Below, one piece after another: positions 11,801-22,245 of a stretch of 64,000 bases of DNA. Origin of the DNA: Caprella mutica (lineage: Eukaryota; Arthropoda; Malacostraca; Amphipoda; Caprellidae). Position 1 is the first letter of the stretch, and every line of letters begins with the position of its first letter. Under the pieces are notes generated by a model that was not told where the DNA came from, ran no database searches, and saw only the letters and a list, made by a program, of their open reading frames with translations. Made by a program: the position numbers and the translations under genes. The stretch is from assembly GCA_947561585.1 (NCBI GenBank), contig CANNZV010001432.1, positions 90,950-154,949 of the forward strand, written 5' to 3'.

Positions 11801-12551
11801 TTGTTGAGGTATTTAATTTGAAAATTTTAGGTATTAGTATACAAATGAGGTCAGGGAAAAAATCCCCCAGGAACAGATACTTCCAAAATAGAAGGTTAAT
11901 TGTAACAAATATATTTTCAGTTAGGTAGAAAAGTATCTTAACTATTTCAGATAGGTAGGTACTCAGTACATGATGATGTACATCTTTTATATTGTTTCCA
12001 ATTCCATTCTTACATTCCTTATTTACTTGTCATTTTGCTAACCTGCGATTTTGACTACAAATCCCAAGCCTGTTGAATACAGAAATGCCCATGTTTTATA
12101 GTGTGGCAATCAATGATTATTTTAGTGTAGTGATGCAGTTAAATAGTACTACTAAGGTACTAACATTTCAATATTATAGATGTATTCAAAATTCATTCTA
12201 TTCTAATTTATTGAATGGAGTTATTTAATCAATTCTAATAAATAACATGTTGAATTCTCTTTCGTTAATTTGAATTAGTTGACCATAGATTGAATAATTT
12301 TGCCAAAATTAGTCTATTTTAATTATTTTAAATTTTACGTGACCAGTTGGATAGGTGAAAATATAGCAGACTTTAAAGTTATCTAAACAACTAACTTTTC
12401 TCTAAATCTTCAGACTGCAGGTTTTCTGAATGAACCCAGACTGTTGGAGAGGACCACCAGCCAGTCTAGTGACGAAGACTGGGACTCGTACAACCAGCCA
12501 CAGGACGATAGGACAGAGTCAATCGTTGGTATGTCTTTGGTTAGAATGTAG
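8876..12551 (+). CDS. Epoxide hydrolase 4-like alpha/beta hydrolase, probably catalytically dead
   Basis: Eight coding exons join in phase: 8876-9310, 9585-9712, 10186-10313, 10475-10646, 10793-10947, 11298-11453, 11723-11808 and 12414-12551. All have GT-AG borders and together encode 465 residues. An acceptor at 8854-8855 places an untranslated exon upstream.

Residues 1-48 are Ser/Lys/Arg rich, about 50-76 form one membrane segment (FLCSSLLLLYLITKNLFW), and 77-145 are a Ser-rich linker. The hydrolase fold covers about 146-435. Visible motifs are the LLLHGA oxyanion loop (167-168), LDMRGSGDSEKP (192-203), MGTGWGGQ (239-246), IHSPHPHV, the cap-side Tyr in NAYFYNF, and LLLMGDSDPHL with Asp379.

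Human EPHX4-type enzymes have GHDWGG and SHW. Here the nucleophile Asp is Gly242 and the catalytic His is Asn407. The family assignment is strong; loss of hydrolysis is inferred. The long N-terminus makes it about 100 residues longer than vertebrate EPHX4. Confidence 0.85.
11135..11193. repeat. Short hairpin element in intron 5 (copy 1)
   Basis: TTATGGTGGGGCC at the left pairs with GGACCCACCATAA at the right, and the inner AGAAGATT pairs with AATCTTCT. It makes a roughly 59-bp imperfect hairpin. A second copy lies at 56315-56380. Confidence 0.7.
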
Positions 12552-12814
12552 CAAAGGGTTTCTAGGATCTAAACGCGCCTTATTGTTACTCCTAATTTTT
12601 CCTAATAATCTTGTTGAAAAATGGTTATGTTGACATTTTTGTTTTAAATTTTATGTCTGTATTTTGCTCCAATTAATTTAAATAAACAATATTGTATAAG
12701 ACGAGCTACTAATTATTTTTCGTTGAGTGATCTCTGAATTTATTGAATAATGTTTTGAAGATGTATGCTCGTAGGTTTCATTTCCCATCATCTATTCATT
12801 TCCCTCTTGCCTCC

Positions 12815-13235
12815 AGGGGTTCTATCCTGAAGCTGTCTGTGGTGAATGGAAGAGAACTCCATTGAGCCCCTAATTGTTAAAATTTGGATAGTGGAATTCA
12901 TTTTCATTTACCATGATTATAATTTTTTCAACGCTACTTGCAGTTTTAGAGGATTGCGTCATGGTTATGCTCTTCAACTAAGAGGTTTTAGATTTTGTGT
13001 TAGGTAGACTCGTAGGCTTCATATCTCCTCTTCATTTTCCTCTCTCATTCGTGAGTGCAGCCACAGGATATTGTCTCTTTTTGTCACATTCCTAAGTTCA
13101 TTCACGTAGCAGCTTTTCTACATCCATGAGCATTGTGACCGACGGTGGTAGGTGACTTTGTTCAAGAAGCCACTTTCCTTTCTGACGCTTTTTTCAGCCC
13201 CTTGTATTTATTTTACTTCTGACGTCAGCGATATG
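12815..13235. repeat. Interspersed repeat R1, copy B
   Basis: This is the fullest copy. It runs from CAGGGGTTCTATCCTGAAGC through GTGGTGAATGGAAGAGA, GGTTATGCTCTTCAACT, TTTTGTGTTAGGTAGACTCG, CTTCATTTTCCTCT and GTGAGTGCAGCC to CATGAGCATTGTGACCGACG, GAGCC-type CACTTTCCTTTCTGAC and GACGTCAGCGATATGGCC. It lies just after the hydrolase stop codon. A further fragment sits at about 13286-13320. Confidence 0.75.
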
Positions 13236-13857
13236 GCCTTTGGTTCCGAAGCAGACTATAAATACTTACTAAATTAAATTATTTCTGGAGTCACTTTCCT
13301 TTCTGTCTGACGGTTCCCAATAGACGTTACCAAATTTTGTCTCCATTGTCACCACTCTTTTTGCCCCAGGTAGAATGATGGGCACTGTGATGTCACCACT
13401 CAATAGTCTTCATCACGGCAGTTCCAGATTATTTTCCAACTTCAATTGAAATATAAACAAATCTATGTCTATATAATGTTCTGTTTTATAGAAATATACA
13501 CCGACGTGTTACGAAAGATATTTTTTATTTCTGATAAAGGTATATTTTTTTAAAGTTTTCATCATCAAGTGTCCTTATATTTTTTTAAATTTTACTGTCC
13601 ATCTTATTTTTAATAATTTACCTCACAACAAATATGAAACTTGAACTAAAAAAATATTTTTCTAATCAAAGGAATTTTCTGTGGCTGTGTAGTTTATTGA
13701 TATTATTGTTAACTAATTGAAGAAAAGTCATTGTCAATAAGATCAAATTTTATTTTATATATTAAATGGAAATAAAGTTATTTTGAAGAAACAGTAGCAT
13801 TTTTATTTTTGCTCCAAACTGTTTTTCTTCTCTACAATGTAACCTAATTGACATTGT

Positions 13858-13930
13858 TCATGGAACCACTTTCCTTACGGACTACTTCTTCCAATTCTTT
13901 TGTATTTCTTTTTCTTCTTATATACGTCAG
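13858..13930. repeat. Interspersed repeat R1, 3' fragment
   Basis: CATGGAACCACTTTCCTTAC followed by a CTACTTCTTCCA and TTTGTATTTC run matches the tail of copies A-C. The fragment ends close to the start of the minisatellite at 13988. Confidence 0.6.
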
Positions 13931-13987
13931 AGACAGGACCCAAAATGGTTAAAGCAGTCGTTAAGCCCCTTACTAATATAATGAACA

Positions 13988-14437
13988 TATCTTGTTCTCT
14001 CTACACCACCTCTTGTTCTCCCCACACCACTTCTTGTTCTCCCCACACCACTTCTTGTTCTCTCTACACCACCTCTTGTTCTCCCCACACCACTTCTTGT
14101 TCTCCCCACACCACTTCTTGTTCTCTCTACACCACCTCTTGTTCTCTCTACACCACCTCTTGTTCTCTCTACACCACCTCTTGTTCTCTCTACACCACCT
14201 CTTGTTCTCCCCACACCACTTCTTGTTCTCTCTACACCACCTCATGTTCTCCCCACACCACTTCTTGTTCTCCCCACACCACTTCTTGTTCTCTCTACAC
14301 CACCTCTTGTTCTCTCTACACCACCTCTTGTTCTCTCTACACCACCTCTTGTTCTCTCTACACCACCTCTTGTTCTCTCTACACCACCTCTTGTTCTCTC
14401 TACACCACCTCTTGTTCTCTCTACACCACCTCCTGTT
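13988..14437. repeat. 21-bp minisatellite, about 21 copies
   Basis: The unit has the core CACCACCTCTTGTTCTCTC plus TA. Alternate units carry CCCCACACCACTTC in place of TCTACACCACCTC, so two unit types are interspersed. Because 21 is a multiple of three, several frames stay open on both strands. No start context, splice sites or non-repeat sequence supports a protein. Confidence 0.95.
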
Positions 14438-14982
14438 CTCTCCACCTACCACCTCCTGTTCTCTCCACCTACCACCTCCTGTTCTCTCCACCTACCACCT
14501 CCTGTTCTCTCCACCTACCACCTCCTGTTCTCTCCACCTACCACCTCCTGTTCTCTCCACCTACCACCTCCTGTTCTCTCCACCTACCACCTCCTGTTCT
14601 CTCCACCTACCACCTCCTGTTCTCTCCACCTACCACCTCCTGTTCTCTCCACCTACCACCTCCTGTTCTCTCCACCTACCACCTCCTGTTCTCTCCACCT
14701 ACCACCTCCTGTTCTCTCCACCTACCACCTCCTGTTCTCTCCACCTACCACCTCCTGTTCTCTCCACCTACCACCTCCTGTTCTCTCCACCTACCACCTC
14801 CTGTTCTCTCCACCTACCACCTCCTGTTCTCTCCACCTACCACCTCCTGTTCTCTCCACCTACCACCTCATGTTCTCTCCACCTACCACCTCATGTTCTC
14901 TCCACCTACCACCTCTTGTTCTCTCCACCTACCACCTCTTGTTCTCTCCACCTACCACCTCTTGTTCTCTCCACCTACCACC
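14438..14982. repeat. 23-bp minisatellite, about 23-24 copies, derived from the neighbouring 21-bp array
   Basis: The unit contains CACCTACCACCTCCTGTT followed by CTCTC. It differs from the adjacent 21-bp unit mainly by a 2-bp insertion and a T-to-C change. Copies are nearly identical; the last six or so have TCATG or TCTTG in place of TCCTG. The 23-bp unit shifts frame at every copy, yet all three frames of the + strand remain open, so the long open frames are artefacts. Confidence 0.95.
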
Positions 14983-15266
14983 TTTTTTTTATCACTGCGC
15001 AACTTTGAATTATTTCCGGCAAATCTCAAATTACGTCATTTTAAACTGCATAATAAATAGTTATTTATTCTGTCCACTCTGAATCCTAATATTGCGGTTT
15101 GAAATTCATGAATTAAAAATTGCATTAGTGGTTGCAAAAATAGATCAACTGTTAGGTAATTACTGTGCAAATGGAAAACTTTTTGAATCCAACCCACATC
15201 TGTAATATTCATTTACTTATTGTGTATTTAATTTATTTGAATTGCCTATGCTTATGTATTCCATAG

Positions 15267-15319
15267 TAACAGTTAAGCCAGAAAATCTGAGTGTAATTCA
15301 TCCGTCAGACTACTGGTAA
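15267..15319 (+). CDS. Possible alternative last exon of the epoxide-hydrolase-like gene
   Basis: Exon 8 of the hydrolase gene contains a strong donor, GTTG|GTATGT, at 12527/12528, before its own stop, leaving phase 1. At 15261-15266 there is a CCATAG acceptor. A G plus TA completes a Val codon and the frame reads VTVKPENLSVIHPSDYW, then TAA at 15317-15319. This would replace the last residues GMSLVRM. The join is in phase and the peptide is free of low-complexity bias, but the exon is short and no transcript evidence is available. A donor (GTAACT) also overlaps the stop. Confidence 0.35.
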
Positions 15320-15782
15320 CTGCACATACCGCCAGAAGGTGAAGATGAGAGAAGGTGAAAGTTCTTCTCTCGGGTAAATATCAGAGGACCTTCAGGACCT
15401 TCCTTTACTTCCTTATTAGTAGTTAGTGTGGGACTGACTGTCCTAACATGGGGCACAGTGTTGAATTATTTACAACCTAGCTAATTAGATGCAAGGAGTT
15501 ATGTCTCGTAAGAAAGAAGGTATATGGTGCATGTCTGCTCAACTCTCTACATATTTTTCTCCATATTATCTTTTAAATAATATAGTAATGTAATTTGGTT
15601 CTTAAAGCAAGGAGTTATATTTACATCAATTCATTAATTATATGTTTTTGATATACTAAAAGACGCACTGTTATATCCTGTTCGTGTGTTTACTATGTCC
15701 TAATACAAACCTGTTTGTACCTTACATGAGTTACTTTAATCCTATTGCAATTGAATGAATTTACCGTTCATACAATATGGTG
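15320..15782. other. AT-rich intergenic stretch
   Basis: No ORF, RNA gene or repeat unit could be supported here. Confidence 0.5.
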
Positions 15783-16150
15783 AGCCCCCAGGGGCTCTGT
15801 CCTGATCCTGTCTGTGGTGAATGGAAGAGAAGGGGTGGCGTCCCTCAGGCCCTGAACTGTTGTAATTTGGATTATGTATTATCTTTTTACCATATTTATC
15901 TTTTCAACAGTGTGGTTATTAGATTTTGTGTTAGGGAAACTCGTTTACTTCATTTACATTCACCTCTTCATTTTCCTCTTTCATCCGTGAGTGAAGCCTC
16001 CGGAACTTGTGTCCCTTTTCGTCACATTGCTTGGTAAGTGGAGTAGCTTTTTCAATTCACGAGCATTGTCTCCCATGCTGGTAGGTGACTTTGTTCAAGG
16101 GGCCACTTTCTTTTCTGACTGCTTCTTCCACTCCCTTGTATTTTATTTCA
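15783..16150. repeat. Interspersed repeat R1, copy C
   Basis: CAGGGGCTCTGTCCTGATCC, GTGGTGAATGGAAGAGA, CTGAACTGTTGTAATTTGGA, GATTTTGTGTTAGGG, TCTTCATTTTCCTCTTTC, GTGAGTGAAGCC, GTAGGTGACTTTGTTCA and CCACTTTCTTTTCTGACTGC follow in the same order as in copies A and B. The 86-codon open frame across it is repeat-derived. Confidence 0.75.
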
Positions 16151-18476
16151 TTTTGTAGTCAAATGTATACTCAATATTGTAATTAGTTAACTTTACAATG
16201 GATACTTCATCAAGAGTTTAGGTACGTATGGACACTGTATTACCTTGCGAGAATCATCCTAAGTTAAGGAAGTAAGAAAATTGATACACAGAATTAATAC
16301 AAATAATTATACTAATTATACTGGAGATTATTCCCAAACTATGCAAATAAATTACATTTTTATTTAAAGAAATCTTTTTTCATGTACATAGTTTGAATGA
16401 TTTCTTAAATTTACGTTATTTTAATATGTATAAGAATTCTGATTACAAATAAGAAATTGTAAAGATTTTACCACTTTCTATTGATAGGATAATAATTTCT
16501 TAGATTAATGGTTGAATACTAAATATTTTTAATTATAATAAACTTTTAGAACATGAAAATTTAAATTGGTAATTTGGTTGTATATTTTGTGGGCGTGTTT
16601 ATTTGAAAATTATTTAATGGTATTTTATTTGCCTTCAAAGAGAGAAGTTAATTTAAATTGACAATTAATATGAAGCCTATGAATAAAATTTAAATAAACT
16701 CAGAAAAGTATTAGAAAGAAATTATTAAATTAGGGTGAGCATTCGTAATTACCGAATTAAATATTTAAGATAGGAATTATTAAAATTAATTACGATATAT
16801 GATCATTAAAGTATTTTTATTTTATCAATATACTTCATTCACATAGTTATTTAATAATTTCATATCCATAAATCCAGTACTTACTCTACAGATATGGGAT
16901 AAATGTTAGATTTTCTATGTAATCATAGCAGTGTAATAATACTATAGTTTAATTCTACAAGTATGTAATAGAAAAGCAATTCCCCACCATGGTAAATTTG
17001 TGTACAATTTGTATAAGGTTGACAGTCTGACAAAGTTCATGTTTACGGCCCCTCTAACCACTGACTATTTGTTGAAGTGACAGCATGTTTTATTCTCTCA
17101 CAGTTGAGCATATTTGTGATAGTGAGAGCAGGCAAAGATATGCTGAGAGTGAGAACTAATATTTGACCAAGAGGGTCAGGTCACACGTACAAGGGACTTC
17201 AGACCTGGGAACAATCTACAAGAGAGGGAAATGGAGAGGGTATACTATGTAAATCAGGATACAGTAACATAAAGGGTATGGTAACTAATAAACGACTCAA
17301 AAATATGACGACACATATTTTGTTTTTGACCCATAATGACTCTTATGCATGTTAATATCGAGAAGTTTAGAGTCAATTTATGAGGATTTTGTTTATAAAT
17401 AGTAGAAATTGCGATTGAATCTAGAATTTAAATGTATGGATGTAACTCAGGTTTGTTCATATTGTTCACTTTTAATAATCTTTATTAGAAATAGGGTCTT
17501 AAACATATCCTACCATATAGAAGCCTAAACTAGTGCTAGTTAGCTGCTAAATTGTAGTTCCTATGAATAATAATTAAGAAATGAAATAATGGAACTACAG
17601 TTTAACCAATGACTAGTTAGTAATTGACAAGTTAAAAATTAAATTTAGTAATTACTAACTTTAAGCAGGTAATCCCATGTTTCAAAATGTGGTCAGAGTC
17701 GCCAGTCCACTGGAGACTTTCCAAAAATAAATCTAAATAGTAAATACAATATCTAAATAATGAAAGTTTCATCTGTGGATATACTCCTTTCAGTAAAACA
17801 ATTATAGGCAAAAAAAAAATGAACCATAACGATTGAAAAATTAACTAGTTATTGACCTCAAAGCATATTATTCACGTAGCAATTAATGCAATTTAAGATT
17901 TTTCGGTCACGAACGACGTGGTCACGTCAAAGTAGTTTCGATCAACCAACATTTCTAACATACACTAATTATATTATTAATAAAGATTTGTTAAAAGAGA
18001 AGTAATCGTACTTATTTTTAAAAGTAAACTATTTATTTCGACGAGGGAAATTGTAATATAATTCTAAAGAATATTTATTCACAATGTCTAATCTTTTATA
18101 TTTCTTTCACATTATTCCTTTCTTGAATAAGATAAATAATCGCTTAATTAATTATCATTTGTTTTTAAATTATATAGTAATTCATCACATTTATTATTAA
18201 CGATGTATTTAATGACCTTTTCAACATTAATATGCATATTTAATTTCAATGCCGAGATTCCCCCAACATTAATGTATATAGAATTAAAATTCCAATCATA
18301 TAAATCCATACAAATAAAAGCCTTATTATACCTAATGTATTATTGAAGAATTTGAAGATCTCAAGCAGTGCAATTTATGTATGATAATCCATTACAATAT
18401 GAATAATTCATAACATTTAAATATAAAAGATATTTATTATCAAGAAGGAAGAGTGTTAATTGTATTAAAAAATGCA
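16151..18476. other. AT-rich stretch without a supported gene
   Basis: I see no splice-bounded coding exon. The motif ACAGTAACATAAAGGGTATGG at about 17266 also occurs, with a small change, at about 4312, suggesting a short shared repeat. Confidence 0.5.
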
Positions 18477-18618
18477 GATGATGCACAGTGATGTATACAA
18501 CAGATGATACACAGTGATGCACAGCAGATGATGCACAACAGATGATGCACAGCAGATGATGCACAGCAGATGATGCACAGCAGATGATGCACAGCAGATG
18601 ATGCACAGCAGATGATGC
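18477..18618. repeat. 14-bp tandem repeat, CAGATGATGCACAG
   Basis: About ten units are present, perfect at the right and with ACAACA or ACAGTG variants at the left. The minus-strand Cys/Ile/Ala-rich open frames result from the repeat. Confidence 0.9.
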
Positions 18619-20660
18619 AAAGTTCCAAATTTATTCCTTTATCATTCAATACATTTTTATCAAATTATTAAAAGGCGTTAAATATTTTCAAAATAATTAA
18701 ATCTTAATCGATATAAAAAAACTTTATATATAATAATATTAATGATTATTTTTCGATGTCAATATCTTCAATAGCAATTCAAAATATTATCCTAGATGCA
18801 AATTATATTCATTTCGAAGCTAATGAAGATGAATTAGATTAAATAACTTTGTATAACTGCTCTTAAATCAATTCAAAGTATATTAAAGCCTTAGAGAATA
18901 ATAACGGTGTTTGAGGCTCAGAAAAAAATGATAGCTAATATATCTTTCCGTGGTGGTAAGTAAGCGCGAGACTGCGCTCTCAATTAGTTTTTTTGCTAAT
19001 GGTCTGGGCGTGTCCGACTGTTAGGAATGAGATGTGTAAAAAGAGTGGCATTCGCACTACCTAACACAGTGAAACTGTTAATGGATTTCTATTTGTAGTT
19101 TCATGGTCAAGGCTCAGAGTGAATAGGAAGTGAAATATTTGTTCTAATTTGAAGATTATGATATCTGTTTTAATTAGAAAAAACATATCAGATATTGTCT
19201 GTGATGGGAAAACGTACGAGGAAGGAAGTTGTAGGCTCAATAATGAGAGCTAATTATTGTTGTAGATGAAAAAGGTATTCAGTTTGTTAAATGATCCGTG
19301 TATAATGTATATTCTGGTATTTTTTATATTCTATTTTCAGCAAAATTATCTTACTGTAGCATCCATGAATGAGTTTCAAGTTTTGAAATAGGTAGATGAT
19401 CATTAAAGATACATTTCCTGAACTTGTGCTCCACTTTTAAAAATATTCTCTTGTTTTCAAATCTTTATACCTTTCTTTTATCTGATTTGTTTCAGGGTAT
19501 TTCACATAAAGTTTTCTTTTCGTTTTCCCGTTGTACAGACAGAGAAAAGTATATCCGTAATATTTTTTACATTTACAAAGAGAATCTTCACTAGGTACCT
19601 ACTTGAAATGCTTCTAGATATTTTAAAATCGTTTTGGGTACACGACGGCAATTTTAAAAAGTTCGAAAATAATAGAAAATTAGAAAACTGCAATTTTATA
19701 AATTAACATCATGCGGATACAGTACTTTTCTTTGACAGTACCTAGCCAGACTGTTTTGGGTTTGTAATAATCAGGCACCTAGATGGTCTCAGCTTTCCGT
19801 TTACAATCGGTGAACACTTTCACATTATTTCGTATATCTCAGACTCAGTTGTATAAAGAATTTAGAGGTACCATAAAGATATTATCCATTAGCCATTCAA
19901 GTCTGACAGGCATTTTAGGTTTTTTTGATAAGTAAAGGCAGAATACAAGTTATAGAATTAAAAATTTAAATAGTTATGTTCAACAATTATCACTGCCTAT
20001 ATTTCAATTTAAGTTCACTAATATGATAGTTATATAATTATTGTTCTACCTAAACTAATACTAAAATATTATTGCAGATGTTCAGACATGTTCTTCCCAT
20101 GACTATTTAGGTCCAAGCATACATCTCCATATCGCCATCTTGGTCCAATGACTGTGCGTTTTTGCTTTCTAGGGTCTGTCTACAATTAATTTGTTTCGGT
20201 GACACAAGCGTTCAAATGTGATACGAGTGGGTTTGAGATAATTATTATACATCTGCATTTAAATTGTAGGTATATTTCAACGTATGTACACTTTTTAGAA
20301 ACATTCGTTTTATTTTGAAAATTATTTTGATCGTGATTTAAAAATTGCTCCAAGATGGTTAATGTTACAAACAAGCATATGAAACATTGAAAATGAAAAT
20401 CATAATTCAATAAAGAATACTTGAAATTTTGGGTACATTAAAACCAGTCTCTAAAATACAAATGCGTAAAGAACATTTCTATTATTTTCTCATCGTCTGC
20501 AGAATTTCTATGATGCGATTTCCGTGGCTATCTTATTATATCTAATAATTCATGAAGGTATGACCGTATGAGTAGCTTTTTTCTTGTTATTTGATGCCCA
20601 TTGTTTAGCAGTGTAGCTAGGCCGTCAACTTTAGTGAAAGGCAATAGGGTCTAGTTAGGC
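18619..20660. other. AT-rich stretch without a supported gene
   Basis: Short open frames at 19502-19693 and 20186-20410 on the minus strand show no motif, splice context or composition different from the surroundings. A non-coding locus cannot be excluded by eye. Confidence 0.5.
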
Positions 20661-20855
20661 TGTGTGGTGTCCTCTTCATATCAACTAGGTAGGTACTCAG
20701 CCACCTTCAAAACAGTCACCTAATGACTATGTAGGTACTCAGCCACCTGCAAAATAGTCACCTGAAGAATAGGTAAGTACTCAGCCACCTGCAAAATAGT
20801 CACCTGAAGAGTAGGTAGGTACTCAGCCACCTGCAAAATAGTGGGGACTTCTCAA

Positions 20856-21774
20856 TAGTCCGACGCACCATTAGTCCGACGCCCCAATAGTCCGACGCCC
20901 CAATAGTCCGATAGTTCCATCTTTCTGTGTTATTTTTCGCTTTATTTTTTTTTATTAAAATAAAAAATATGATTAAATAGGTATACTCAATTGATAACTA
21001 ATCTAAATAATAAAATAATTTTTCCATTTCTTTCATTTTTAAAATTTTATATTACTCTTTTATTTTACTTTATTTCTAATATTAATTTATGATGTAATCC
21101 CTCACTTGATTCCATCAGGGGGACTCGGGGGGCGGCACGCCCTCCGATATACATATATTTCATTTCAAATTAGTAATAAACTACAAAAGTATCGAACTAA
21201 TGGGGTGTCAGACTACGGGGTACGGTCAAGAGCCCCCCGGTCAAGAGCCCCCCCCCGGTCATGAGTCCCCCCGGTCACGTGCCCCCCCGGTCATGAGCCT
21301 CCCCCCTCCATGTTTTTTTAATCCTTATTTACCTAGTTAAACAAATGAAGAACTACTTAGATAGAAATAACTGACAGTTGCTAATGTAGTTTGTTGTATC
21401 CGCTAGATTGTTGTACTGCACATTTCATGATCGTTTAATGATCTGGCAGGGGGGTTCGGGGGGCGGCACGCCTCCCGATATACATATATTTTATGTCTAA
21501 TCAGTAATGAACTACAAAAGTGTCAATAAGGATTAAATAATATAGGTAAATAAGGATTTAAAAACAGGGGGGCTCGTGACCGGGGGGCTCATGACCGGGG
21601 GGGCTCTTGACCGGTGGGGGGGGCTTATGACCTAGGGGGGCTCATGACCGGGGGGGGGGGCTCTTGACCGGGGGGGGGGGGCTTATGATTATGACCGGGG
21701 GCTCTTGACCGGGGGGGCTTATGACCTACACCCTCAGACTACTGGGGCGTCGGACTAGTGGGGTGTCGGACTAT
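20856..21774. mobile_element. G/C-tract-rich foldback element inserted in the minisatellite
   Basis: The left arm has TAGTCCGACGCCCCAA repeated three to four times. The right arm has the inverse, TTGGGGCGTCGG-like units ending GTCGGACTA. Inside lies a second inverted pair: AGAGCCCCCCGGTC units at 21225-21300 and the inverse GACCGGGGGGCTC units at 21570-21720. There are also two direct copies of a GGGGGGCGGCACGCC block (about 21125 and 21455). It has no coding capacity. Runs of 6-12 G or C make quadruplex formation plausible. Confidence 0.7.
21380..21500 (+). repeat. Interspersed repeat R2 (TTGTTGTACTGCACACTTCA), copy inside the foldback
   Basis: The order GTAGTTTGTTGTATCCGCTA, TTGTTGTACTGCACATTTCA, GTTTAATGATCTGGCAGGGG, then GGGGGCGGCACGCC is shared with copies at 24012, 42930, 55075 (inverted) and 55917. 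It is a recognisable dispersed sequence without an ORF. Confidence 0.7.
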
Positions 21775-22245
21775 ACTGAATAGTAACCCAAAATAGTCAC
21801 CTGAAGAGTAGGTAAATACTGAGCCACCTGCAGAATAGTCACTTAATGACTAGGTAGGTACTCAGTCACCTGCAAAATAGTCACCTGAAGAGTAGGTATA
21901 GGTAATCAGCCACCTGCTAAGTAGTCACCTGAGAGTAGGTAGGTACCTACTCACTACACAGCCACCTGCAAAGTAGTCACCTGAGAGTTGGTAGGTACTA
22001 ACTCACCTGCAAAGTAGTCACCTGAGAGTTGGTAGGTACTAACTCACCTGCAAAGTAGTCAACTAAGAGTAGGAAGATACTCAGTTAAGTAGGTAGGTAC
22101 TCAGTTAAGTAGGTAGGTACTCAGTTAAGTAGGTAGGTACTCAGTTAAGTAGGTAGGTATTCAGTTAAGTAGGTAGGTATTCAGTTAAATAGGTAGGTAC
22201 TCAGTTAATTAAGTACTTACTCATTTAAATAGGTAGAACTTAAGT

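Larger units (their letters stand above)
20665..22245. repeat. Minisatellite region (TAGGTAGGTACTCAG family), interrupted by a foldback
   Basis: Units of about 40 bp with GTAGGTACTCAGCCACCTGC and AAAATAGTCACCTGAAGA occur at 20665-20850 and again at 21785-22060. They then shorten to a 20-bp unit, GTAGGTAGGTACTCAGTTAA, at about 22060-22245. The two unit types share TAGGTAGGTACTCAG, so the 20-bp unit probably arose from the longer one by deletion. The stretch 20856-21774 between the two parts is unrelated inserted sequence. Confidence 0.85.

Noticed and set aside
13900..15060. 386-codon open frame with Thr/Ser/Cys repeats (and overlapping frames on both strands)
   Set aside because: It is a translation of the 21-bp and 23-bp minisatellites; the 23-bp unit shifts frame at every copy, so the encoded sequence changes with phase and cannot be a selected protein.
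18940..19080. GC-richer patch examined as a possible tRNA
   Set aside because: No A-box/B-box pair or cloverleaf with a proper acceptor stem could be drawn; no tRNA or rRNA gene was found anywhere in the window.
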